NCBI GenBank assembly: GCA_032871835.1
Contig: CM065296.1
Coordinates: forward strand, 118,802,146 to 118,866,145
DNA: 64,000 nt
Source of the DNA: Dipteronia dyeriana
Taxonomy: Eukaryota > Streptophyta > Magnoliopsida > Sapindales > Sapindaceae
Reading direction: 5' to 3'
Below are positions 1 to 11,049 of this stretch, one piece after another. A program made the translations under genes and the position numbers. The notes under the pieces are model-generated. The model ran no database searches. It was given only the letters and a program-made list of their open reading frames with translations, and was not told where the DNA came from. The stretch's first letter is position 1; each line of letters opens with the position of its first letter.

Positions 1-1330
1 GATGACAATGGCTGTCATGTTAAAAATCGTTCATGATGTGTTGAATCGGTTTTTTTCTTAATTAATAAATGGTTAATAGTGATGATATAATAGTGATTTA
101 ATACTTGTTTCATTCTTTGTAGGCTATTATGCATAATGTCGTAGGCTATGTTTTCGGTTATTCTGCCGACTCCAGGCAATAGCGGAAGACAAATTTGGAA
201 AATATTAAAAATTTGGTATATTTTTAATTTGTTTTTATTTATTTATAACATATTGTATTTTGACTGTATTTTCATTATTTCAGGAGTATTTTGTAAAAAA
301 TTTCAAGGACCTCGATAATCATGAGGTTTACCAATGAAACTATTTACATTTTATAATGAAAAGAATTCGACGATGCAAGCCAAGTATTTGTTGCCAAACA
401 TTTTCCTGAAGTATAATCACCTCAGTAAATGAAACAACAAAAATCGTCCACATAAGATTTGTGTAAATTGTCAATTTCACTTTGCAGAAAACATAGATCC
501 AAAATACCAAATCGAATAAGTCCATTCTCTAGGCTCAACCGACTAGCGAAACCAAATTTCCGATAAGCATTTAAAAAATTACCAACATAACATATTTCAG
601 GAAAATGCTTGGCAACAAAATACTTGGCCAGCTTCGTTGAATATTTTTCATTATAAAATGTAAATAGTTTTATTGGTAAACCCCCATGATCATCGAGGTC
701 ATTGAAATTTTTTACAAAATACTCCTAAAAGAATGAAAATACAGTATGTTATAAATAAATAAAAACAAATTAAAAATATACCAAATTTTTAATATCTTCC
801 AAAATTTTCTTCCGCCATTGCCTGGAGTCGACAGAATAACCGAAAACATAGCCTATGGCATTATACATAATAGTCTGCAAAGACTGAAACAAGTATTAAA
901 ATCACTATTATATCATCACTACTAACGTTTTATTAATTAAGAAAAAAACTGACTCACCACATCATGAACGATTTTTGACATGTCAACCATTGTCATTTCA
1001 CATGGTCTTAGAGAATGTATAGGAAAAACTTACTTATAGTCAAACTTTGGAGGCACATTCACAGGCAGAGATAACGCACCGTGAAATAACCGACCAAAGA
1101 TATCCTGTAAAAAGACCTCTAAAGGACGTAAAGCATAGTTAACATAAATCCTAGAATCAACAAGTGGGAGACAAGAATAAGTTGGTTCTGATTGTGAGGC
1201 ATCAAAAATTCAGATTCTTTCAGTATTATCTCCTCAATCGATCCCTACCAATGGCCTTCTCAAATCCTTGGCCAAATGAAATAACGGAATCGATTGGATA
1301 TTACAGTCATCTACAAAGGAAAAGAAAACA
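1..1330. repeat. Long foldback element, copy 1 (cut by window start)
   Basis: Bases 1-370 read forward recur as the reverse complement at about 640-1010: the start GATGACAATGGCTG matches CAACCATTGTCATTTC near 1000, and GCCGACTCCAGGCAATAG near 165 matches CATTGCCTGGAGTCGACAG near 815. The arms flank a spacer of about 270 bp. The right arm continues to about 1330 with sequence whose partner must lie left of the window. The same structure recurs complete at 2440-4180. Arms differ by scattered substitutions and small indels, so it is not an exact assembly palindrome. No transposase is recognised. A transcript crossing it would form long double-stranded RNA. Confidence 0.8.
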
Positions 1331-2436
1331 TATTTTTAATATTGCTAAGTAATATTTATCTGATTGATTTTTACTGTTCCTTTGTAGATAGCTCGTAATA
1401 TCACACTCAAATATAAAAAAATGAATACAGTTAAGAATCAATCAAGCAACTAACAGTTCATAACTAACAAACAAGTAGAAATTTTAAAAAATAATTTACA
1501 GCTTAAACAAAAATACCTAAGGTCGTGAAAAAAAACAGGCCATTCATCGAGCTGAATCACCATCACCATGAATCAGAAAGACATCATCTTTAGAGGAATA
1601 TCTTATCTGCTCGGATAAATCGGACATGAATTTCATTTCTTTTGCAAAAGTTGTCTTAATGTATAACGTTTTTTTCACCATAGTCCCAAAAAGGAAAAGA
1701 AAACATATTTTTAATATTGTTAAGTAATTTATTTATCTGATTAATTTTTTGCTGTTCATTTGTAGATGGCTCTTAATATCACACTGAAATATAAAAAAAT
1801 GAACACAATTAAGAATCAATCAAGCAACTAACAAACAAGTAGAAGTTTCAAAAAATAATTTACAGTTTAAACAAAAATACCTAAGGTCGTGAAAAAAAAA
1901 ACAGTCCATTCATCGAGCTGAATCATCATCACCATGAATCATAAATGCATCATCTTTAGAGGAATATCCTATCTGTTTGGATAAATCGAACAAGAATTTC
2001 ATTTCTTTTGCAAAAGTTGTATTATTGTACAACTTTTTTTCACCATAGTCCTAAAAAGGAAAAGAAAACATATTTTTAATATTGCTAAGTAATTTATTTA
2101 TCTGATTGATTTTTTTTTGTTCCTTTGTATATCTCGTAATATGACACTTAAATATAAAAAAATAAACACAGTTAAGAATCAATCAAGCCACTAACAATTC
2201 ATATCTAACAAACAGGTAGAAATTTCAAAAAATAATTTACAGTTGAAAGAAAAATATCTAATGTCGTGAAAAAAAAAACAGTCCATCCATCGAGTTGAAT
2301 CACCATCACCATGAATCAGAAAGGCATCATCTTTAGAGGAATATTCTATATGTTCAGATAAATCGGACATGAATTTCATTTCTTTTGTAAAAGTTGTCTT
2401 GCTGTACAATTTTTTTTTCACCATAGTCCTAGAAAG
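1320..2436. repeat. Three tandem ~367-bp repeats
   Basis: The phrase GGAAAAGAAAACATATTT recurs near 1318, 1686 and 2053, with a diverged fourth start near 2435, giving a period of about 366-383 bp. Each unit holds the same inner landmarks: AAGAATCAATCAAGC, a CGAGCTGAATCA block (CGAGTTGAATCA in unit 3), and on the minus strand a short reading frame starting MVKK at 1681, 2046 and 2424. Only the third unit keeps it open (77 codons, 2191-2424). Unit 1 has a stop after about 45 codons and unit 2 a frameshift. The array bridges the two foldback elements and starts in the same intron-like sequence as their arms. Confidence 0.8.
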
Positions 2437-2439
2437 GCA

Positions 2440-4180
2440 AAAAAAAAAATATTTTTAATTTTGCTAAGTAATTTATTTATATGATTAATTTTTTGTTGTT
2501 TCTTTTGTAGATGGCTCGTAAAATCCAATCGATTCCGTTATTTCATTTGGCTAAGGTTTTGAGAAGGCCGTTGGTAGGGATCTATTGGGGAGATAGTGTC
2601 GGAGGAATCTGTATTTTTGATGTCTCACAATCAGAACCAACTTCTTCTTGTCTCCCACTTGTTGATTCTAGGATTGATGTTAACTATGCTTTATGCCCTT
2701 TAGAGGTCTTTTTACGGGATATCTATGGCCGGTTATTTCCCGGTGGGTTATCTATGCCTATGAATGTGCCTCCAAAATTTGTCTATAAGCATGTTTTTCC
2801 GATACATTCTCTTAGACCATGTTAGATGACAATGGCTGACATGTTAAAAATCGTTCATGATGTGTTGAGTCAATTTTTTTCTTAATTAATAAATGGTTAA
2901 TAGTGATGATATAATAATGATTTTAATACTTGTTTCATTCTTTGTAGGCTATTATGCGTAATGCCGTAGGTAATGTTTTTGGTTATTCTGCCGACTCCAG
3001 GCAATAGCGGAAGAAAAATTTGAAAAATTTGAAAATTTTGATATATTTTTAATTTGTTTTTATTTATTTATAACATACTGTATTTTGACTGTATTTTCAT
3101 TATTTCAGGGGGATTTTGTAAAAATTTTCAAGGATCTCGATAATCATGGGGTTTACCAATGAAACTATTTACATTTTATATTGAAAAAAAATCGATGAAG
3201 CAAGCCAAGTATTTTGTTGCCAAGCATTTTCATGAAATATAATCACCTCAGTAAATGAAACAACAGCAAAACCGTCCACATAAGATTTGTGTAAATTGTC
3301 AATTTCACTTTGCAGAAAACATAGATCCACAATACCAAATCGAATAAGTCCATTCTATAGACTCAACCGACTAGCGAAACCAAATTTCCGATAAGCATTT
3401 AAAAAATTACCAACATAACATATTTCAGGAAAATGCTTGGCAACAAAATACTTGGCCAGCTTCGTTGAATTTTTTTCATTATAAAATGTAAATAGTTTCA
3501 TTGGTAAACCCCATGATTATCGAGGTCCTTGAAAAAGTTTACAAAATACTCCTAAAAGAATGAAAATACAGTATGTTATAAATAAATAAAACAAATTAAA
3601 AATATACCAAAATTTTAATATTTTCCAAAATTTTCTTCCGCCATTGCCTGGAGTCGACAGAATAACCGAAAACATAGCCTACGGCATTATGCATAATAGC
3701 CTACAAAGAATGAAACAAGTATTAAAATCACTATTATATCATCACTATTAACGATTTATTAATTAAGAAAAAAACTGACTCACCACATCATGAACGATTT
3801 TTGACATGTCAGCCATTGTCATCTCACGTGGTCAAAGAGAATGTATCGGAAAAACTTGCTTATAGTCAAACTTTGGAGGCATATTCACAGGCAGAGATAA
3901 CCCACCGGGAAATAACCGACCATAGATATCCTATAAAAAGACCTCTAAAGGACGTAAAGCATAGTTAACATCAATCCAAGAATCAACAAGTGGGAAGCAA
4001 GAAGAAGTTGGTTCTGATTGTGAGGCATAAAAAATACAGATTCTTCTAGCACTATCTCCCCAAACGATCCCTACCAATGGCCTTCTCAAATCCTTGGCCA
4101 AATGAAATAACGGAATCGATTGGATATAACAATCCATCTGCAAATGAACAACAAAAAATCAATCAGATAAATAAATTACT
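2440..4180. repeat. Long foldback element, copy 2 (complete)
   Basis: Left arm about 2440-3180, spacer about 3180-3470, right arm about 3470-4180 in reverse complement. The coding-like block at 2511-2825 returns inverted at 3830-4143 (both read IQSIPLFHLAK early in the frame). The downstream intron-like part and the CCGACTCCAGGCAATAG block are mirrored as well. It is a second copy of the structure at 1-1330. The class is uncertain: foldback-type transposon, long-TIR MULE relic, or an inverted duplication of a gene fragment. No target-site duplication was recognised. Confidence 0.8.
2511..2825 (+). pseudogene. Unknown gene fragment in foldback arm
   Basis: An open frame of 104 codons begins MARKIQSIPLFHLAK and ends HSLRPC. 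It is preceded by a pyrimidine-rich tract and TTTTGTAG that looks like a 3' splice site, so it is probably an internal exon rather than a gene start. A second, inverted copy at 3931-4143 is about 80 percent alike by eye and is disrupted further along; a third, inverted and broken, lies at about 1010-1320. I do not recognise the family. Three copies in foldback arms suggest a gene fragment carried by a mobile element. That it is translated is doubtful. Confidence 0.35.
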
Positions 4181-4313
4181 TAACAATTCACAATTCTAAA
4201 GAAAAACAAACAGTAGAAAATCGTTGTCTTAACGAAAACACGAAAGACTTTGGAAAGAAAAATAATAGGTCAGGACCACTAAAACAAAGCAAATGAGTAA
4301 CCAACTTTGCAAG

Positions 4314-5083
4314 TAGGGATGGCTAATGGGGAAATGGGGGCGGATGTAGGTCCCCCCATCCCCAAACCCATTTTCCAAACCCTCCCCCATCCCCCCCCCC
4401 CATTTCCCCATTTGGGGGAAACGAGGTTGGGGTAATTTTAGGGGGAGCTCCCCCCATCCCCATCCCCATTTCCCTCATTTCTCCGTTTCTCCATTTCTCC
4501 AAAGTCTCTCATTCCTCTATTTTTCCTATATCAGTAAAAATTACATATTAAAGAAACACATAAATTCGCAATCCAATAAATTAAAATACAAAACAACATG
4601 CCATACAAATTGAAATGAAAGTTAAGTTGTTTAATATGTATATATAGTTAGTAAAATATGTTAATAAATTATATAAAGCTTGTTTGGTGTGTAATTTAAC
4701 AGTAAAATCAATATGTATATATAGTTAGATTGCTTGGTGTGTAATTTAAGTTATAGTTTATAAATATGTATATATAGTTAGTAAAATAAAAATAATAAAA
4801 ATATTGAAAATATAATAAAAATATATATTAATATATTTTTTATATAATATTATAATATTTGGGGGAAATGGGGATGGAGACACCTAACCCCAACCCCATC
4901 CCCATCCCCATTTCAAGGAATTTGTGGGGGAAATGGGGATGGGGAAGGATCCCCCCATCCCCAACCCCATTTAAATTTGAGGTTAAAAGTCATCCCCATC
5001 CCCCCATTTCTTTCCAAAAAAATTCCCTCAAATGGGGATGGGGGAGCGGGGTTTGGGGCCCCGGGGTAAAATGGTTATCTCTA
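4314..5083. mobile_element. hAT-like non-autonomous element (GGGGAT-rich)
   Basis: The ends are short inverted repeats: TAGGGATGGC at 4314 and, reversed, TAGAGATAAC from 5083. They are flanked by a near-perfect 8-bp target duplication, TTTGCAAG at 4306-4313 and TTTTCAAG at 5084-5091. Both subterminal regions (4320-4470 and 4855-5070) are dense in CCCCATCCCC/GGGGATGGGG motifs in opposite orientation; the middle is AT-rich and non-coding. Subterminal motif arrays and 8-bp duplications fit hAT elements. The frames at 4229-4411 and 4859-5122 are low-complexity artefacts. Confidence 0.75.
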
Positions 5084-5122
5084 TTTTCAAGTTACAAAAA
5101 TAACTGTACTATAATCTATTAA

Positions 5123-5860
5123 GGTCCAGTTTGGTATTGTTGTGCTGTGGGGAGAAGTGCTTTTGAAATTGTTGTGGGGGGAATTGCTTTTGGAATTGCT
5201 GTGGGAAGAATCTGAGTGTTTGGTAAACTGATTTTCAAAAGTGCTGTGAGAACTAAAAGTAATTTCAATGTGTTTAGTAAACTGAAATAAAAAGTGTTGT
5301 GAGTGTGTAAAATTACTAAAAGAACATAGACATCTAAATTATACTAATGTGCTATACTTTACATTTTTCTTTTTTATTTGTGTTTAGTGTTAAGTGTTAT
5401 ATAATTATGGTACTTTATTGAATTAATTAGCCCCATTTTTTATTCTACTTTATTTAATTAATTAGTCCAATTTTTTTATTTCTTTATTTTATTCTACTTT
5501 ATTTTTTAATTTCATTTTTATTCTACTTTATTGAATTAATTATCCCAATTTTTTATACAGTTATGGCAACATTTTTTTTTTGTAAAAAAATATAAGTCCA
5601 ATTTTTTTTTGTTAAATTTCATTAATGGTAAGGAAAAAGTTGGAAAGTTAGTAAAATTTCATTTAATATCACTGTAGCACGTTTTCTAAAAGCAGAAGCC
5701 AAAATCTTAAAGCATGTATTTGTAACTTCTCAAAAACTCAGTTGGGAGAAGCTAAAAGTGACCAAAAGCACTTCCCAGCAATTTTACCAAACACACTGTC
5801 TTTTGTCTGGAATCACTTTTGGTCCCAAAAATAGCTGGGAAAGTAATACCAAACTGGGCC
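5123..5860. mobile_element. Tourist-like (PIF/Harbinger) MITE
   Basis: The left end GGTCCAGTTTGGTATT and the right end, reversed, GGCCCAGTTTGGTATT form inverted repeats, flanked by TAA at 5120-5122 and 5861-5863. The 3-bp TAA/TTA duplication and a GGCC-like terminus fit Tourist/PIF-Harbinger MITEs. Subterminal GCTGTGGG and GCTGGG motifs face each other. The interior is AT-rich with no coding sequence. Confidence 0.8.
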
Positions 5861-5863
5861 TAA

Positions 5864-7010
5864 AGCATTCTACCAAAACAAAGCAAAGCAAAGACTTTTC
5901 TTCAACCTATGTATAGTTTACAAATTATACAAACTACCTACTTTGAGCATTTAATCTTTTAACTCTTCTTTTTCTCTCTACCTCGACTCACACAATCTGA
6001 GATATTCAACCAAACATTGGATAATGACAAAAATTTCAAATACTCCTAGAAGATGATCAACTTAGTAATTTATATAAAACTATAAACTATTTACGATTCT
6101 TACAGGACAACTACATACAATCAAACAAATTCCATAAAACAATAAGTTCTTATAGTGGAATATAACGAAATAAATTGAAACAAATTATTGCATACTGCAT
6201 GAACACAGAAGTCTCTATTCTGATGCCCATAGGGTGCCGTACAAACAGCGGGTAACAAAATAGTAATCAGCATTTTTGAGATCAAAACCTTGACGAGCAA
6301 CACCGTGTAATTCAACGATGACTCGAGTACGTATTAACAAACACTCCATTCTTAAAGACACAATGATTAGTTTTAACATCGACAAGCACAACAGTAAAAG
6401 ACAAAATGCAAGTACAACAAATTCAATAAGTTGCAGTATAACATTCTGTAATACATAACCATATAGCAAAGCGAAGAGGAACAACACATTAGAGATGACA
6501 GGGCTGTATAACTCTTTTACCAACAAGTTATATTCAAACCCAATATCAAAAAGTAAAAAATAGACTCCTCAAACTCCATTTCTTATTCCTCTGCACTAAG
6601 AAAATAATAATGTAAAAAGGATATGATTTCCCAATTTCTAACCCAAAAAAATACTTAAAAAATTACGACGAACTATAGTAGACCTCAAACATAAAGTACT
6701 CTCTGTCTATATAAGCACCCATCAAACCCTATTTTAAAAAATTAAAAGTATCAAACAGAAGAGAAAAAAAATACAATAAAAAATGAAAAGGTAAGAACGT
6801 AGAACAGAAAAGAAAGGTTACCTAAACAGGAGCAAAACCAGCGAACTTTGCCTCTAGTGTGTAATCGAGATCTGAAATTCCATTTATAATCCAAAAAAAA
6901 AAAAAAAACTCACTGAAAAAATTACAATGAACTAGAGTAGACCTCAAACATAAAGTAGCAAGCAGGAAACTGACTACGCACGCACCCATCATATCAAGTA
7001 AAAAACTGAA
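5864..7010. other. Non-coding; holds duplicated promoter/first-exon-like block
   Basis: No gene was recognised. The block from about 6655 to 6900 is repeated from about 6915 onward, and the second copy is split by the MULE at 7011-10720, resuming at about 10721-10860. Shared landmarks are AGACCTCAAACATAAAGTA and an ACCAGCGA / TCCAGCGA block. On the minus strand each copy reads as a TATA-like stretch (TTATAAATGG near 6888; TTATAAATACG near 10840), then about 70-100 bp, then a donor-like GTAAC. This could be the 5' end of a duplicated minus-strand transcript. The frames at 6121-6526 show no recognisable domain. Confidence 0.4.
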
Positions 7011-8160
7011 GGGGCTTTTCTTTAATAGCCATAAAATTAAGGTTTTATTCAAGAATATCCATGTTCAATAATTTGATTGTTTTTATCTAAGAGAATACTT
7101 TTTTGGACATTAATGCCCTCAAAGGAAAATGACATATCATATTTTTATTTCATTTACAAATTTGAAAAAAATATATTAAATTAATAAATTGTGAAAGTAA
7201 AATTGTAAAATCGTAAAAATAAAAAAGATGGTTGTTTTTAGTGAGAGATAGAAAGGCAATCGTTTGAGAGAAAAAACTATTGAAGGCGACGACCATTGAT
7301 TTCCGGCGAAGACGAAGGTCGATGGAGAAGCTATTTGATTTCCGGCGAAGATGAAGGTCGTCGATGACGAAGAACTATTGAAGGCGAAAATGAAGCTTTA
7401 CGAAGACGGACCTTTGTTTCCCTTTTGAAGACAAAGCTTTCGTCAGAAATCGACGAAGGTATGTTCTTGGATTCAAAATTTGATTTAAATCTGTTTGGGT
7501 TTTATGGTTTGATTCGGGAAGTTAGGTTTTCCAAAGATGATTTTGCTTGCCTGATTTGAATTAGGGTTGTGTGTATTCCAATCGGTGTTAATTTGATTTG
7601 TCTTGAGTTGTTAATTTGTTCTAGTGATTTGATTTTGTATTCCAATGGCTATGTTTAGATGAGTTTCTGTGATTTGATTTTGTCAAATTCATTCTTTTGT
7701 ATTCCAATCGATGAAGGTTCTGTGATTTCCAGAGATTTTGCTTCCTTTAATGAATTGATCAGCTGTAGGGTTTTGTCATGACCCACACAAACAACCACAT
7801 GGTACATAAACATAATTGCCTTAATTTGTTTGCACTAGTCTCTTTCAGCTTCAACTTTTGATCGAGAAACAATGATAGCAATGACATATATTATCCTCAT
7901 TACTGATATGAAATTTAACTGTCAACTGTATTCTGTATAAACTAATTAACATCCACAAATGTATTATGTATTTTTTTTAGGTTTTGTCCCCTGTTTGTGG
8001 CTGGTTTGTTGTGCTTGCATCTGCTTGTGTTTTCTTGTTTTGGGTTTGGTTATTGCGTTGGTGATGTTTTTGTTTCTTTGGTGTTGTTTCTCCCCCTTTT
8101 TTGTTGTTGTTACTGCTCTGCTTGTTGATGAATATAGTTGCTTTTCAAAACAAAAATAAC

Positions 8161-9150
8161 ATATATTACATCGTGTAATGTATGTTATATTACATCGTGT
8201 ATTATAGTGTATATTACATCGTGTAAACATTCTCACAATAGTTTTTAACAGAGTATTACAAATTGTTTGAATGCAGATGATTAGTACTGAAGAAGAATAT
8301 CTGGATCAATATTTGGTATACCCAAGGGTTATATAACATAATGATAAACACTCACTGCAAACATAAAAAATGTTACTACGAGATTAGTAAATGTGATTCC
8401 CGTAAGCCACTAGATTGTATGTAGACCGTTAAACTGTATCCACCTTAATTTCCATAACAAGATGAAGGAACCAGTTATGGTATTTTTATGCTCAAGAAAT
8501 CGAGAACATAATGCGTAATAAGGACCAACAATGGAATTAGAATAAGGACACAGTTCCCGGGTTGAGGAGAGATATGGCTTTTGAAATATTTAGGTGTTCA
8601 ATAGAGGAAGATTATGTTAACTATTTAGCTGTTGAAATATTTTGTTTAGAGATTGCTTTTGATGAATATTTATGACACTTTGGAAGATTATATTAACTAT
8701 TGTGTGGTTTTTGATAAAGGTTTATAAACTCAGTTTACTTAATAGTAGCATGAATAGTTAATTGATGAATATTTACGAAATTGTTTACTTGATGGTTATT
8801 TTGTACAGGTTAAAAAACCTATCTGTAATGTCTTCTAAATTAACCGTGTAATATTTCCTGAATTTGACAGTGTAATGTTTCCTACATTTCACCGTGTAAT
8901 GTTTTGTATACCTGGTACTTGGTAACTGTTATCAAAATAATTGTTTTGGACTTATGAAGCCGTGGTGTATTAGATTGGTGTAAATGTTTATAGACTTGGT
9001 CTATTTGATGGTAGCATGAATGGTTCATTTTGATTACATACTTGATGGTAGCATGAATTGTTTTCCATTGTTGAAAATAATCATGTAATATTTTCTAAAT
9101 TACACCGTGTAATGGTTTCTAAATTTCACCGTGTAATATTTTCTATACCT
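8161..9150. repeat. Interspersed CGTGTAA motif cluster inside the MULE
   Basis: CGTGTAA or one-base variants recur near 8174, 8198, 8220, 8845, 8870, 8890, 9083, 9108 and 9131, with TTACACG/TTACATG variants again near 10088-10165. Around 8160-8230 they form TTACATCGTGTAA palindromes. A 60-bp block with two motifs and TATACCTGGTAC is repeated at about 8870-8935 and 9105-9170. Nothing is coded here. Clustered short motifs inside a MULE could be transposase-binding sites, which is an inference. Confidence 0.55.
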
Positions 9151-9351
9151 GATACCTGTTATAAAAAAAATGAACTTACTGCCACAATGTATTTGGTATC
9201 TGGTACATGAATTCACAGTAAAAAATAAATTGAAGTTCAAATACATGATCTAAAATCATAAATATTTAAGTTAAACTACAAGTTCTGAAATCAACAAGTA
9301 GAAAAGGTTTAAACACCAATAATATCTTCAGCATACCACGAATCTCTTGTG

Positions 9352-10035
9352 CTAGTCTGCACATGGGTGAAGACATGCACTGTTAATTGTGTATGGTGGA
9401 TCATTAACGACTGACCTTTTTTGCTTGCTAGATGAATGTATTGTTGGGGGTTGTTTTCCATCTAAAACAGATGGAATTGATCCACACATTGTGTTGCTCC
9501 AATAAACGGGTCTATATTGAGAAGCCAATTGTGAAGTAAAACTTTGTTGTGTATGTAGTTGAGATGATTGGTCATATGTTTCAAAGTAAGGTTGGTCATC
9601 TGGTTGTTGAATAGATTGAGAATATGGATGTTGAAAAGGTTGACAATATTGATGTGCAAATGGTTGAGGCAAAAGTGGGAACCCTTGTTGTAGAACAATG
9701 TTCAGGGGAATTTGGACCTGCATTTCTGTCTCAGTTTGCATGCTACCATCAGCCCTCTAATACCTTCCAACAACTGTTATATATACTTTTGGAATAACTC
9801 TCTCTTCAGACATCAAAAATGTTATATCTCTGTCATTTTTTATTCTTGGTATGACACGTTTCCCACTCATAACAGCCCTTAATTCAATGTGGAAAGTAGA
9901 TGAATCAATCCTAACAATATCTTCAATTGTATTCATTAACCCATGGTATGTCAAATTCGGAGGAACAAATACCATTTCTGAATCATCACCCTCATAGTTC
10001 CGACCAAACCACTGGTCACAGTATGAAATAAGCAA
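9352..10035 (-). pseudogene. MULE transposase N-terminal relic
   Basis: Reads on the minus strand from MLISYCDQWFGRNYEGDD near 10035. The WFGRNYEGDDSEMVFVP start, a central LTYHGLMNTIEDIVRID segment and ITFLMSEERVIPKVYITV resemble the N-terminal domain (PB1-like or MuDR N-terminal type) found before the DDE domain of plant MULE transposases. One in-frame stop lies at 9757-9759; the same frame then continues with a Gln/Pro-rich stretch to 9352. The DDE catalytic core, zinc knuckle and most of a normal length of about 700 residues are absent. It lies inside the TIR-bounded element at 7011-10720, in keeping with decay from an autonomous copy. Confidence 0.6.
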
Positions 10036-10267
10036 TCACAACTCTCTCATTACTCTACAAAAATAGAATGCCAAAACAATATATTATTACACGACTTAAT
10101 ATACATTTCATTACACGAAGAAATGTTAATAACATTACACGATTAAATATAAACATCTTTACATGATAACAATTTTCATCGTCAAATGATTCTGGATTAA
10201 CAAAAATAGGGTTCGTAACACATTCATAATCGATTTCACGTTCATGAAACTGTTCATTTAAGAGATT

Positions 10268-10306
10268 CAAAACAAAAACAAAAACAAAAACAAAAACAAA
10301 AACAAA
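10268..10306. repeat. (CAAAAA)n microsatellite
   Basis: About six units of AACAAA/CAAAAA in uninterrupted series. It lies inside the MULE, upstream of the transposase relic on the minus strand. Confidence 0.9.
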
Positions 10307-11049
10307 AGCGTCATACCTTTGATTACAAAACGGTTACAGTGAAGATGTGACATGACTGATTTCTGAACAATGTGGATCTGCAATCGTTCTATGTAATGTA
10401 TAGAGCAAGTTGAGGAATGTTGAGAGATAGACAACAGTTTAGGACAGAGATTTAATGTTCTTAGAGAGAGACCATCAACTGAGAAACATCTTATTAACTA
10501 TGTCTGTGAGAGATGATTTGAATAAATGAAAGTGAAACGTGTTTTCTCATCTGTGATAAAAATGTTTTCTTATTAAATTGAAAATGTTTTTTTATTAAAT
10601 TCTAAAATAAAGGTATTTTCGTCAAATCACCTATAAAAGTGGATAAAAACAATCAACTTATTAAAACTGAATAGTTTTGAATTTAGGCTTAATTTTATGG
10701 TCATTTAATGGAATTCCCTCGAAAATGAAAAAGAAAGAAAACAGAACAAAGAAGAGAAGTTACTTGAAGCATAGCAAATCCAGCGACCGTAGAAACTAGT
10801 GTAGAGAGCTAAAGAGGCGCCTCTAAAACATCGTATTTATAAGATAGAAAGACACAGAAACCTAATGTATGTGATATTGTAAAAACAAGACCATAGTAAA
10901 AAAATGAGTCGACGATTGGATGGACGGGTGCCAAGTAAGAAAAATTACTGGAAAGACCAGTGTCTAAAGCATAGTAAATAAAGCAATAATATTAATAAAA
11001 ACAACAGAGTAAATTAAATTTAAATCAATTAAGAAAAAAGCTATATGAG

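Larger units (their letters stand above)
7011..10720. mobile_element. Degraded Mutator-like element (MULE)
   Basis: Terminal inverted repeats of about 100 bp: the left end begins GGGGCTTTTC and shares CCATAAAATTAAG and TTGATTGTTTTTATC with the reversed right end, which begins GAGGGAATTCC. The flanking 9-mers AAAACTGAA (7002-7010) and GAAAATGAA (10721-10729) match at 7 of 9 positions, as an old MULE target duplication would. The host sequence on both sides joins to give a second copy of the block at 6655-6900, which supports the boundaries. The interior holds a minus-strand transposase N-terminal relic and many TTACACG/CGTGTAA motifs. Bases 7250-7450 are GC-richer, with repeated GGCGAAGA and GAAGGTCG phrases. 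Confidence 0.75.

Noticed and set aside
4229..5122. Gly/Trp- and Pro-rich frames
   Set aside because: Translations of the GGGGAT/CCCCAT subterminal repeats of a hAT-like element.
6121..6526. Minus-strand frames of 64 and 103 codons
   Set aside because: They overlap each other, are hydrophobic AT-driven translations, and show no domain.
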